Positions 47,101-58,742 of a stretch of 64,000 nucleotides of DNA are shown here, piece after piece. Source of the DNA: Folioceros fuciformis (lineage: Eukaryota > Anthocerotophyta > Anthocerotopsida > Anthocerotales); contig JBNGIO010006231.1 in the NCBI GenBank assembly GCA_049999805.1, positions 124,451 through 188,450 of the forward strand, in the 5' to 3' direction. Position 1 is the stretch's first letter, and every line of letters starts with the position of its first letter. The notes under the pieces are model-generated. The model made no database searches and was not told the DNA's origin. It worked only from the letters and a program-made list of their open reading frames with translations. The position numbers were made by a program, and so were the translations under genes.

Positions 47101-50100
47101 AAGACAGTTCACATAGACACATTAGTCCAAGAGGAGTTTCAAATAACTCCAACCCTGAAGTTAACAAACAGTGGACAAATGGGCTTACTGTCACTGTGTA
47201 GAAGTTGTCCATCTGATGTAGAGAAACGAACAATACCAGTTAGAATCTGATATTGCACTCAACCAAAAGTATGACAGAAAGGGATACGAGGCAACACCAT
47301 CTCATGAGCGAACCACGAGCTTGTTAAAAAAGAATCGAGTGCCATGCAAACTTACAGAACATTGAGGGGATAAAAGAGGAAAAGCGGAAGTTTATGCTGG
47401 GGGCTACCTTGATGTAAGAATGTGGTCGGACGGGGTGAGCCATAGGACCAGCATCCTGCAAAAGAAAGACAAGATGACCTGTTTATCATCAACGGTACAA
47501 ACCAGAGACCCACACTTCACTGATTTCATGCAACACTACCTGTGAGAATTGTGATATGCGAAGACGCATGACATCAGCAATTCGTTTCACAGCTCGACTT
47601 CCCATGTCGGATGAGAATTCCTGAACAGTACAGAACCAATACGAGGTATACGAACCAGAATGTTGATAGATTCCGACCATCTTCTCAACCAGAAAAGAAT
47701 AAACTGGTGGTCAATTCATGAGTATGGTTTTCACCTGATCTCTAAATACAGTCAAACCTTCCTTCAAACTGAGCTGAAACCAGTCACGACATGTAACCCT
47801 GCCATGTAACCCTGCTTCAGTAAGCAGAGAGTACGTCGAGTACACTAGCAAGGGAAAAAATGTCAAGTTGCTAGACTGGAAGTAAGCATGCACCTGTTTC
47901 CAGTCCAGTTGTGGAAATACTGATAATCCCACCAGCAGGAGTTTTACAGCCACAAACAAGTCAATGTCAGAAGTTCGTCAAGAAGTGATTGGTAGCTTCT
48001 CGATGCAAAACTATATCATGGTGAACGCACCTCGTGTCCTATCACACCCTCGATGGACGCATAATCAGCATCAGTAGCTGTCTCAGGCGACGCCAAGACC
48101 AGTTTTGAATTGAAAATCTGCAAGATGACATAACACAAAACTCATGAACGAGCAAACGCCAACTGGAAGTACACGCTTACAACAAAAGTGTAATGCCAGC
48201 AAATCCCAGGGACCTACGTTCAGACTTTTGTTCTCCATTGCGCCCCTGTCACAAGACCAACAAAAGGGAAAATAGAAAGAGTCAGAACAACTTTGCGTAC
48301 GTCTGAGATAATTTCCGTAGCCCTAAAAGCCTCGAAAACGAGGAAAAAGCTTACATGTTAAAATCGGGGACAGCAACAATGTTGAAGAGGTCCAAATCGT
48401 ACTCCAGTCCAAATACCTGGTACACACGAGGGATATTACTCAAGTCCAGTAGAACTTAGACATCAGGCCAAAATCTAGTAAGTACCTCCTCATCCCACTT
48501 CATGGCTGCCTTCAGAGAAACCATTGCATGAGATGTTTTGCTGATATCCTGCTCTGGTGTCCATATCCTCAACACAACCTTTCGACCTGTACAGGTAGTG
48601 AATGTGTCTTCTCGACAGGCAAGTTGACCAGCAACCAATGCAAACAAGTAGCAAGGCTTCAAGAAAGGATCTTCCCACACAGCATAATGTGCACCATCCT
48701 GCAACAAAACAGCCAAAGTAACAAAACTATGATAATCAGGGTGCAGGCATGGACAGAAACTAACGAGCTTTATCACATGCAAGATAGTGACCACTCACAG
48801 CTAGATCTCCTTGCTCAACAAGGTTTCCATTTGACAGAAGCACAGGATACAGAGACTTGTCTCCCTCAATTCGAGTGGTAAACTTTGACATCACATCTGG
48901 ACGGTCCTGTATTTTCAAGTCAATCCATCCATCACACTCAGAACCAAATCATGAGGTAATACCTTATCCCAGCATCACATTGTTCCCACGAATGTAACTG
49001 GCAGGAGCAGAATCACGTGGGGGTAGCATGCCTGGTAGTACGTGATTCTGCGGAAGCCCTCAGCTTCACATTGTGTGCAGAAGTTACCAGATGACTTGTA
49101 GAGACCCTGTAATCTCCAATTGGGTTAGCTACCAACAAGTCCTAGATGTTGGAACACGTGAAACACTTCTAATGTAAGCGATAGAAAGGCTGCAAAAGAC
49201 CTCAAGGGTAGTGTTGTTTTGTGGTTCAATCTCTGTTTCTATCTCCAAGTCAAACGGCTCTAAAGGCAGTGATGACACCACCAAATGACGGGCTGTCAAG
49301 CTCAAATTCTCATCCTGCACCATTTGTCTACAAAGTAAGCGGTTGAACAACACCTTGATAAGATCAAGAAGTCATCCCAAACAAGTCACTTACATCCACA
49401 TCTTTCCCATTGATTTTAATAGAGACTAACTTCAAATCTTCCCCGTTCAAAGAAAGTGGCACACCTCCTGCACGTAACAAACATTCAGACTTCGAAGCGA
49501 AGTACATGTGCAGTTCAACAAAAACCAGGGTGATAGTTATTATCCAAGGACCTGTCCTCTTTCAACGACTTGTTACCTGAGTGCTTGGGGATCACATGGA
49601 TGGTTGACAGAACGTTGGTCTTTTCTTCGCCCAGATTGAATTTAAGAGAAACCTGCCAAGAATTAGGGTTTAGGAGAGTGCATGAAGATATTTGCATGAG
49701 AGGACGCAGATAAGTGGATCTTTGATGCACCGTCTCAAACTCATAGTCTGGTCTCTTGTAATCTCTCAAGAAGATTTCCTTCGGAGCCTCCTTCATTGCT
49801 GCTTTTTCAGCTGCAGCTGAAGAAAGGGGCTGAGCCGCAACAGTGCAAGTCACCCTTCCCAAGTCTGGACTAGCTCCCTGGAATGAGGACAATGTGAAAA
49901 CAACATAAGATTGGCACTGTAAAATATCCACTGCAACAACGAACAAGCAGAGGCGACAATCTATTTGGCATGTCTACTGTTCATCAGACAACCCACCCGC
50001 AATGTTTGAAGATTGCCGACCAAATGACCGAGGGAACCGAGAGTCTACAAGCCACACAGAATGGCTGGTAATCAATACCTTACTAAACAAGGTTACCGTA

Positions 50101-50216
50101 CGATATACCAGATACCCCACAGAGCAATTTACACTGGGATTCGCCCTAAATCTCGGAAACTGATGCAAAGACTTGCAGGTTGTCAGGTGCCTTCTCAACT
50201 GCCAACGAGCCTTACC
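44174..50216 (-). CDS. M1-family zinc aminopeptidase (PepN type), organelle-targeted
   Basis: Removes N-terminal residues from peptides; the plant PepN-type M1 enzymes clear peptides in the cytosol and organelles. About 31 short exons on the minus strand run from 50216 to the stop at 44174. The order matches the plant protein throughout: [76 protein letters not shown] (exopeptidase GAMEN), [13 protein letters not shown] (zinc motif HExxH, split by an intron after HE), [15 protein letters not shown] (third zinc ligand), [14 protein letters not shown], then the long C-terminal helical part to [11 protein letters not shown]. The first assigned exons ([30 protein letters not shown]) are transit-peptide-like. 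The ATG exon is not securely found; a candidate is at 51001. Special features are a GC-AG intron (48907-49031), a 12-nt exon (47062-47073) and a duplicated acceptor (47790-47815). Confidence 0.92.
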
Positions 50217-51280
50217 CTGCAAGCCAATCAAGTATGATGTTGAGTAAACATTAAATTACAACCTAGACCAAACGTGTAACCCTGTTCCTAAAGAGGAAAT
50301 CCCGATTCAGTCAGAAGCAGCCCACAAAAACTGACAATCAACTATTGTGCCTGCGGACGCAAAACTGAGCTGTTCTTGGAGTTCAGTCTCTCAGACCGCC
50401 GTTGCGAAAACAAAGGTACTCAGAAAGAAGCTACCATAGGACTCTTCCAAGACATTCATAATTCGACTTTACACTGCGAAGTCATCCTCATGTCAAGTAC
50501 TGGCGAGTGAGGGAAGTCTCCACTGCAGGGATGGTTAGCTGAATTCCCCCACAGCCAGATAAAATTGGAACCCAGGGACACCAACAACCGCCAGCTGGCC
50601 GCGACTCACATTCAGCATCCATTGAACTTGCAAACAAATGTTTCCACCGAAGATCGTCGCTCACACTAATCACACACACACGCGCAACCCGCACACCCAA
50701 GCAAAAATAGAAGAAAGTTGAACTGAGTGGGCAGGGAAGCGGGGGGCATCACAGGCAGAGCGTGAGGACAAGGAGCGGCTCTGCTCGAAGCGGTGCACCA
50801 GCGGGACGTGAATGCCAAGGCGAGCCCCAAGCCGGGCCTTTGGTACGGCGAGATGACAGGGACCATCCTCAACAAATAAAGACCCAAGATGAAAGCACCA
50901 AATCACGCACCAGCCAGCAGATCCTGCAACGCAAGCCGAACGGAATAGGAGAGTGATGAACTCGTCGAGAGCGGATAGCGAACTACTCGGCGCAGCGACA
51001 TAGAACGGCACCCCAGCTCAAGGGAGTTACGATATGAAATAGTCGTCTTTCAGGTTAAGAGATAACTTCGTACGGTAGGGTAATGCAAGTGCCAATAGGA
51101 AGTCGCAATGAGAAAAGTTAAATTCATCACAAGGCTAATCGGAAAAACAAGGCTGGCCTCTGCAGATGATAAACAATTGTGGCCACAAACCGAATAACAC
51201 GGCAACACCCTTTGAACATTCCCGAAGGTGAGGCAGTGATCTCCACTGCACTGTTTTGTACAGACCGGGCCACTGCGAGA
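50217..51280. other. 5' zone of the aminopeptidase gene
   Basis: On the minus strand an ATG at 51001 opens MSLRRVVRYPLSTSSSLSY, a good mitochondrial or dual-targeting presequence, and may be the missing first coding exon of the aminopeptidase. I could not find a donor/acceptor pair with compatible phase and strong signals, so it is left unjoined. The distal part also holds the 3' flank of the SNARE gene. Confidence 0.4.
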
Positions 51281-52029
51281 TCACCTAAAGAACTTTGTCC
51301 ACAGGTATACACAGAAGAAACAAAGCAAAACAAAGAGAACGACATGAGTGACGGTGTTCGACCCATTGGCGGCCAGACTTCGGTTTAGTCTTCTCAGAGT
51401 ATTTGTGAGTCCAGCTTGAGCCTTCCCCATGGTTGTCTCCTGCAAAACGGGGTGTCAACCAGAAGAGAAGGGAAGGATGCCAGTTCGCACCAGCTTAATA
51501 CGTTCAGCTTCAGTCCGACTTACCAGTTGAGAGAGCAAGTCGTTTTGAAATCTGGTCTCTGACTCGATCTCCTGGGCAACCTGTGGCACGGAACACCTCC
51601 AATATTATGCCACCTTGCTCATTGGTTCTGGAGACACAAACCCGTTAAGGGACACATACCCCTTTGAGGACAGCCACCTGGCTCCGGAGACCATCCACCT
51701 CTTCGTCAAAATCTGCAATTGGATCCACACGTAGTTGAACTTCGTGACTGGACCTGTTGCTGAGTCCATCCCTGTACAGCAGCATTCAAACAAACAGCCA
51801 ACTCTTACCATCTCACGAAGTACTGCATCAGCATCTGCGAAAGAGAAATGACACCGGCTGAAGAAAAACGTGAACGCATTCAAAAGAAAAACCTAACAGC
51901 ACACGAATGCAGCGCCTCAGGATGATGGCGAGAGTCATTATCACTAATTAAGACAGGCGCACGCACTTACCCACGCGGAGCAGTCAGGGACTGGTATTCC
52001 CAAGCTCCTTTTACTCGTTTCCCCATCAT
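51281..52029 (-). CDS. Bet1-like Qc-SNARE
   Basis: Small tail-anchored SNARE of the Bet1/Sft1 group, acting in ER-Golgi or intra-Golgi membrane fusion. Five exons on the minus strand: 52029-51975, 51834-51817 (18 nt), 51712-51660, 51580-51524, 51439-51281; 342 nt, 113 residues. It resembles the plant Bet1-like protein type: DEEVDGLRSQVAVLKGVAQE, then SETRFQNDLLSQL (SNARE heptads), AQAGLTNTLRRLNRSL, and a C-terminal anchor (THVVLFVLLCFFCVYLWTKF) with only FR after it. The N-terminal joints are less certain: the first donor (gtgggt) is weak and was chosen for phase, and a microexon is required. The gene lies in tandem upstream of the aminopeptidase and divergent from EME1 (718 bp between ATGs). 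Confidence 0.85.
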
Positions 52030-52747
52030 CGAAGTCGAAACTGGATGCCGATTGCCCTACCACGGATCAGAGCAAAAGCTTGGAGTGCCACCTGATGCAA
52101 TCCTGGTCATGCCGATGCCAACGCCAACGCCAACGCCAATTCCAATTCCTGTTCCTTTTCCAAATTGCTCTCCCCAGTCAGGTCGCTATCACGTTCTTCA
52201 GAAAAATCCACACCCGGACTCAGCTCATCACACTCGCGCTGCTTGCCCATGAACGGCTCGTCCCATCCACAGAGGACCTACACACCAGGGTGGGGAAGGT
52301 CTCGGAGACACAGAAGAGCCTGTAGTTTTGCATAAAAGGCTTCAAAAGTACTGGTTAAGTGTCCGGTGGGGCCGACTTGTGAGCACAGGGCTTCTTTACA
52401 GTCGAAACTGGAAACGCGGGAACACTACGTTTGTATGTTGGCAGTGCGGGAGAGGAGGGAAAGGAAATTGGGAAGCCTGCGACTCTGTCGAATTCATGCA
52501 GGCACTGAACGTGAATTCGGTCGGGCGAGTAACACGTTGTGGGCCTTTCTGCCAGCGGAAGTTGCCTTCGTGCTGGAGAAATTTGAATGCCAACTTGCTC
52601 GCAGGGAAGGAGGATCTGGAGGTGTGGCAGGCGGCGAAAGCACGGGGATCTGAGCATTTGTTATGGAGAATGCATGCATTTGATGCTGTGGATCGCGTCT
52701 CATTGACACCATTGGTGAACGGTGGAAGGAGGGGCGTGGGAGAGCTC
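52030..52747. promoter_or_regulatory. Divergent intergenic region between SNARE and EME1
   Basis: Contains a hexamer microsatellite (ccaacg units, about 52113-52140, grading into ccaatt) and an open frame continuous with EME1 but lacking an early ATG until 52496. Presumed promoters of both genes. Confidence 0.4.
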
Positions 52748-55570
52748 ATGTCGCCGCTCGAGGTTGTTTGCCTCTCGGACTCGGACCCCGAGGACCCTCC
52801 TGTAGCGGTTGTGCATCTGGAGTCGGACCAGGAGTCGGAGGAGTCGTTGAAGGTCGTGGGGGAGACAATTGGTGTGAAGCCCTTGGCCCCGTGTAGTCGG
52901 GCTTTGCACGACTACAATGCGGCTGCGGAGAAGGAGGTGAGGAGTATTGTGGACTTCTTCAAGAAGAGGAAACCTTTTCATGGGGCGAGGTTGGCGGAGA
53001 AGAAGGTGGGAGGAAGGGGTTTGGTGCTTGGGGATGAGAACGATGCGCCTCGGGGGGCGGTGGTGCAGCGTGAGGGGATGGGAGCAGCCAGGTCTCGGGT
53101 GGGTGAGAAGGAGGCCGATCTTGACTGGCTCGAGCCATTTGGTGCCCCCAGCAAGGCTTGTGAGATTGGGTCAAGTGAGAATCGGGATGGGCAGAAGCAG
53201 ACAGACGTGTGCAACAGCGAGGGCCGGGATTCAGCTGTCTTTCCGGAATGGGATGAGATAGGTGATGAGAATGTTGACATGAATAGGTCATCATCACAAG
53301 CACCGGAAGCTGGTCGAGGGAAGAGGTTGAAGAGGACTGAGAAGGCAGGAAGTGGGGCTCTAACGCGAGAGGAAAGAGCGCGGAATCAATCTGAAAAGCA
53401 AGCGCAGAAGGAGGCAGAGAAGCAGAGAAAACTGGAGGCACGAGCTGCTGAGAAATTGCGGAAGGAGGAGGAGAAGAAGGAGAGACAGGAGCTCAACAGG
53501 CAGCGGAAAGAGGTAGAGTAGTTGAGTTTTCGATTCAAGATGATGATGAAGCAGCGAATTCTTCAAGATGCACAGTCTGGGTCATTTTGAGGCTGCATCT
53601 CTGTGTACGTAGGAGGAGAAGGCTAGAAGAGAGCAGGCCAAAGCTGGAGCAGCAGAAAGAAGGAAGCTTGAGCAGGAAAAGAGCAAATGGGAGAAAGGGA
53701 GGTTTGCCATTGAGAACACTGTGGCCTTCATCGACACAAAAGTCGTGGAGAAAGGCACTATTGGAGGCAGGTGACCCTTCTTACGTCATAAGAATCTCTT
53801 TCAGTTTGTGTTCCTGTTCTTGTTTTGTGGTCCAGACGATCGGCTGCACGCTTGGAAGTCTTGAGATGATTCACCTTGTGCGTTTGGGCAGGCCCACTGC
53901 TTACTCGTCTGAGTGAGAAAAGCTTGAAGTACCACATAGTTGCAAACCCTATCAGCAGGACGATCCTCTGGATCACAAAAAGGCCATCTGCTGATATAGA
54001 AGGGAATGTACCTGACGAGGACGAGCCTGAAGGAAGCAGCCAGAGAGATCCCTGCAGAGACTCTCAGGTAGTACTAGCTTAAAGTCTCCATCTTATTTAT
54101 AAGCTCAATCATGCTTGCTCTGGTTGCATCCGATATAGTGGTTTTTTGTGGAAGGTTTAGGTGTTTCAGCCGAAAATGAGAAGTAGTGCAACGAGAAGTC
54201 AAAGAGCTGAACAGGATTGTTTGCCCTACCATGTTACAGCTGCAATTAGAGGATGTCACCATCCCATACGTGTTAATAGTATTAGAAGGAGAAGAGTTTT
54301 CAAGTATGGTCGAACGAAACGAGGTGCAAAAGCATGTGGACAGCCTACAAGAACATTACCCGGGTTTCACAGTCTGTTATCTGATCAACAAGCTGACGTG
54401 GTACCTCAAGCAAAGGTAAAAATATCTTGTTTATGTTGGTGAGTTGCTGCGGACGACGGGGTGTTGTGCAAATCCCTTAGCTTCGCGGATCCCTCTAGAA
54501 ATGAGATCTGGGCTGCTTCTGGCTGGACTTTGATGGATTTCTTTTGCTAGCAGGGATCAAGCTCAGTATAAGCAATCCATCTCAAGCTGGGTTCGACCTC
54601 CTGTTGAACAGGTTACCTGTTGCCCGGCCTACGTTAGTTTTAGTGTGGTTTCTTTAGTGAATGTCCATCTGATGTCCGTTAATGTAGACAGGCCTTAGCA
54701 GAGTTTGTGACGCACTATTCTGGCGTACACTCCCGCCTCTGCTTGGATGAAGCTGAAGTTGCAGACCACATCGTCGGTTTAATGCAGAATCTAGCAAAAA
54801 CTCCTTTCAAGTATGTGTTGGATATTTGTGGACCGCCGTCTGTGCATCCGAAGGTTTCTGTGGACTTGTTGTTGAAAATAGATGGAGACTGATGTTGGTA
54901 TTTCCGAATGGCTACAGACCCAAGCTGACTTATCTCTCTGTAAGTAAAAATGGCGAGCATGTTGTGAAGAACGATCCACACAAGGCTGTGATAAAAAGGA
55001 GTCCATGGTAAGTACTTGGAGATGCTGGGAATGACATTTTTCTAGTCTTGATATTATGTCACGGAATGTGTCTTTCGATCTATGCCAGCGTATCGTCTAC
55101 CTAGAGGAACCTGATGGAGGTGACGTGATGTCAGGCTGAAGGCCTTGGTAGCTCTTCCAAGGTTATCCGGAGCATGTGCAATGGCAATTGCAAAGAAATA
55201 TCCGAATATGAGAGCGCTTCTGAACGCTTACCTGGACCCCAGCATGAGTGTGAGTTTCGGGCTTGTGGACTTTACTGATAGTTTTGGTTTGGTGCACCAT
55301 GGTGTTAGGGGAGCTGTCGAGTGGACCTTGTGTGGGCACGTTTGGTCAGGACTCACCGTTGTTGCCTGTGGGTGATGACAATTCCAGACTCATACCAAGG
55401 AGCTTCTGCTACAAGATTTAACGAAAGAAGCACCGATAGGCGGAAATGGCAGTCGACTTAGAGTGGGACCAGCATGCTCTAGGCGAGTGTATAGAATTTT
55501 CATGGCCCAGAACGGCAAGTTGACAACGGATGATGTTGAAGAAGGAGCAGACCACTTTCAGGACTATTGA
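52748..55570 (+). CDS. EME1: EME1 homologue, partner subunit of MUS81 structure-specific endonuclease
   Basis: EME1 pairs with MUS81 to cut branched DNA such as replication forks and recombination intermediates; it carries an inactive nuclease fold plus HhH motifs. Exons: 52748-53512, 53613-53766, 53892-54067, about 54207-54415, 54554-54611, 54692-54810, 54918-55007, 55135-55249, 55388-55570. The N-terminal exon is acidic/basic and disordered (MSPLEVVCLSDSDPEDPP, then a KxxEK-rich stretch), as in plant EME1. The conserved part follows: SKWEKGRFAIENTVAFIDTK, PYVLIVLEGEEF, HYPGFTVCYLINKLTWYLKQ, VRPPVEQALAEFVTHYSGVH, SRLCLDEAEVADHIVGLM, KRSPWLKALVALPRLSGACA, AIAKKYPNMRALLNAYL, SRRVYRIFMA, TTDDVEEGADHF. 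The start was chosen at the ATG before the acidic motif; earlier in-frame ATGs exist (52496, 52672). Intron 2 appears GC-AG. The acceptor before 54207 is uncertain. Confidence 0.9.
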
Positions 55571-57204
55571 TAATATTGATAAAAATATGCATTTCCTCCA
55601 TTGCAGAAGTAATTGTTTACAATGAACGAGCGGCTTTGAGATCGATTCATGCTCACACCTATGTTGCTCGTTCGAGGTCCCAGCTGCTGCCACCTCAGAA
55701 GGCTTGCATGGCAGGAGGGGTGAAGCAAAGATGCGAGGTGTGGGCAGTGTGTGCAGGTGATTGAAGTGGGTCTTTGCGATCAAGTGTCGTCTGTCCTGCT
55801 CTCACACAGGACGGCCCTGGGCTTGACTCGATCACGCTGTAGCTGTCCCTGTGTGGCAGCAGTCAGGAATCTGAATGGGGGCCCCGATAGCGAGCGTGAA
55901 GGGGAGGGAAATCATACTCTGATAGACGAGATTGTCTTGAGAACCAACGTTTCGGTATGCAGCCCAAACGTGTGGACTGGTTTTAGCATGTTGGAAGAAT
56001 GTAACGAGTTTAAGTTCAGTGCAGGTCTCGTAGGCAGTACACAGATTTGTACATGGCAGTGCTATCTTTTGGTCGAAGCTCGGCATCTACCGTGTGTCAG
56101 TAGGGTGTGCTGTGCATCAGCCGCTTGAGGGTGTGCAGGTCGTTGATCAAAATGTATGCTTGAAGTGGTTATGACCATGGGCCTCTTAATCATGGAAGTT
56201 GTCAACGCATTAATCGTGAGAAGGCACCTCCGGGGTCCCCGGAGCTGTGTCATGGTGTGCAGGACTGCGGCACCAATGTAGTGTTCTGCGGCTGTAATTT
56301 TCTTGCCAGCGACAGGCGATGGTGCGTGTGGGCGACAGCTGCCTACTGATCCCGGCAAGTGCAAAGCATGTCGAGCCCGGTGATGAGTGACACACGGCTC
56401 AGCGAGCGGGTCAGGTGATTTGTGCTCTGCTTATCCACACATCATGGGGCATGGTCACATGGTGCGTGTAGCTTTGCATTGTGCCCTGGTCCCCGGTGCA
56501 AGCATCAGTGAAGTTGACTAGCCAGTGTAATCCCCATCGGACCTTGGGGGGAGCTGGCTGACAGCAGGCAGGACAAGACAGACGAGGAGACGAGTGCACA
56601 GGAGCCTGAAGAAGCCCTGATCGGGGCATGGCGAAGGAAGGTGAAGTGTTATCAGGGTTGGCAAAAGCGTGGATGAAAAAAGGGCGCGGCCATTGAAGGT
56701 GCGTACCTAGAGCGATTGAATGGCTGGTACCGATCCTGTGGGCAGTCCTGATCCGCCATTAATGGGCTGGGAGTCGAATGAGTTGAATGACTTGACTTGA
56801 TATTCCGGGAAGGAGAGCCTGAGAGGACCACGCACCGGAAGCGACGATCACAAGGAGCGCGAGAAAGGGCCGTGATTGATGAGAGAAAGGAAGAAGCGGT
56901 GGGCAACTGGCAAGAAGATCGGGGAGCGGAAAGTAGGCAGGCGGGTTTGAATGAGCTCCTTTTCCACGCATCCGTGGGCCGGAGGAGAAAGAGGCCCGCG
57001 GACGGCGACTCCTGTTGTGACGTCTCCTCTCTGATGAGTTCTCCTATTCTTGTTTGTGCGCTACCTTGCTTGCATGTAGGTGGGTGTCCGGTGCATCCGA
57101 TTCCACACATGTGCACATGCATTCATCATGGACCCCTGGAGGCCGGGGATGGATCCTCTCACATGCATGGATCGCTTCCCGTCCCCTTCCCCCCGTCGCC
57201 TCCG

Positions 57205-57276
57205 GGTCCGGTGCCTGGGCCTGGGCCTGGGCCTCGGCACCGGCCTCGGCCTCGGCACCGGCCCCGGCCCCTCAGA
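57205..57276 (+). repeat. Hexamer-like GC-rich repeat
   Basis: Alternating cctggg, cctcgg and caccgg units. Confidence 0.85.
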
Positions 57277-58721
57277 TAGGTGCAGGTGCAGTGCAGGTTG
57301 TACTTGCGAGCCTGGAAGGAGACAAGGACGCAAGTGTTTGTTGTGGGCTCCAGGAGGGGAGGAGTTATGTGTCATGATCTAAGCTGGACATGGGACATGG
57401 CTGGTTTTAGTGCGGTTTGTACTTTGGGCACACGCATTTTGTAGCCGATTTAGTGGACAGCGTGGGAGGGTGGGCAGGCCAGGCCTGCTGCGGTTTTGCG
57501 AGGAGGGAAGGGGACATAGTGACGAGGAGAAGAATTGTTACATACTCTCTGTATTTTTTAATTGTTGTTGTGGTTGTGGAAGGAGCAGGAAGATGGATGC
57601 CCTCGGCGGTTTGCAGTTGCTGCAGGGCGTTTTTGTTTGAGCAATGTGTGTTTGCGTGTGAAGGGGGAACAATCATCTCATCTGGGGAGGAAATCAGTAA
57701 ACAAGTGATGATTGACGCAATGGCAGGACAAAGTCTAAGAAAGCAAAAGCCAGTCAACCGGGGAACAAACTCGCTGTCCCTGGCTTTGTGGAACTTGAGA
57801 AAAGCGCAGAGGCACTTGGAGCTTTTGGGCTGAACACACACCCACCACCACTCACTTTGTGAATCGGATATGCTTGAAAGTTCTACACTATTCTAGTCCT
57901 CGGGGGCTTGCAGCCGCAGCAGCAGCCGTAAAAGGGAATGCATGCATGTGGCCATTGCCATGAAGATGATGATGAGGAAGAGGAGGAGGAAGAGGAAGGA
58001 GCAGGCTACGAGTGTGTGAAGGCATGGTAAAAGCAGCCATGCGACCTCGGGCGGTGGTGCTGGCCATGAATGAGGCATACGGGAAGATATAAATCGCGAT
58101 AGGCCCAACTGCAGTGTACAAAACCACATGGTGTGTACCAGCATGCAGCAGGGTGGGCGTCGGGACAGGGCAACGGAAAGTGGCGATGGCCATGACGCAT
58201 GACCCAAATTCATCGGCCACTCTCGTCTCCTCGCATGGGTTTGCAGCTTCGTTCCCTGCTTGCTTCCTTGCATGTGGAGGTGCGGAAGAGAAAGGGCATG
58301 ATGGGAGGCTGATGATTCTTCCACAGCGGCAGGGTTGGGCCCGGACCGTCGTGACATGGGTGTGAGAATGGGTGTGCGAGAAAGAGTGCACACAAGTTGA
58401 AGAAATCCGCGTGGAGACGAGGCCGCCGAAGGGGGTGGCATGGGGTCCACTCCACAACACACACGAGTTCACGAGTGCGGGCTGCAGCTGGAGGTGGAGC
58501 TCGAGCGCGAGGTTGTAGGAGAGGCGGGACATGTTGAATGCTGTTGTATGCATCCCAGCTGTGCGCCAGCAACGGCAGCGTCATGAGAGATCCGTACGAG
58601 CGGCAGCGTCTTGCAAACGGAGCAGGCCGGCAGGCAGGGGAGGCCAGAAACGGGCCGCTCACTGCCATGCTTACCACAGTTAGCTAACGGAACAAGGTGC
58701 TGTAGAGCCGGTGCGTGCGTC

Positions 58722-58742
58722 TGGCTGGCTGGCTGGCTGGCC
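58722..58742 (+). repeat. GGCT tetranucleotide repeat
   Basis: About five tandem ggct units. Confidence 0.85.

Noticed and set aside
52328-52747. N-terminal extension of the EME1 frame
   Set aside because: The frame opens at TTG. The acidic motif after the ATG at 52748 resembles the EME1 N-terminus, while upstream residues look random. Earlier in-frame ATGs cannot be fully excluded.
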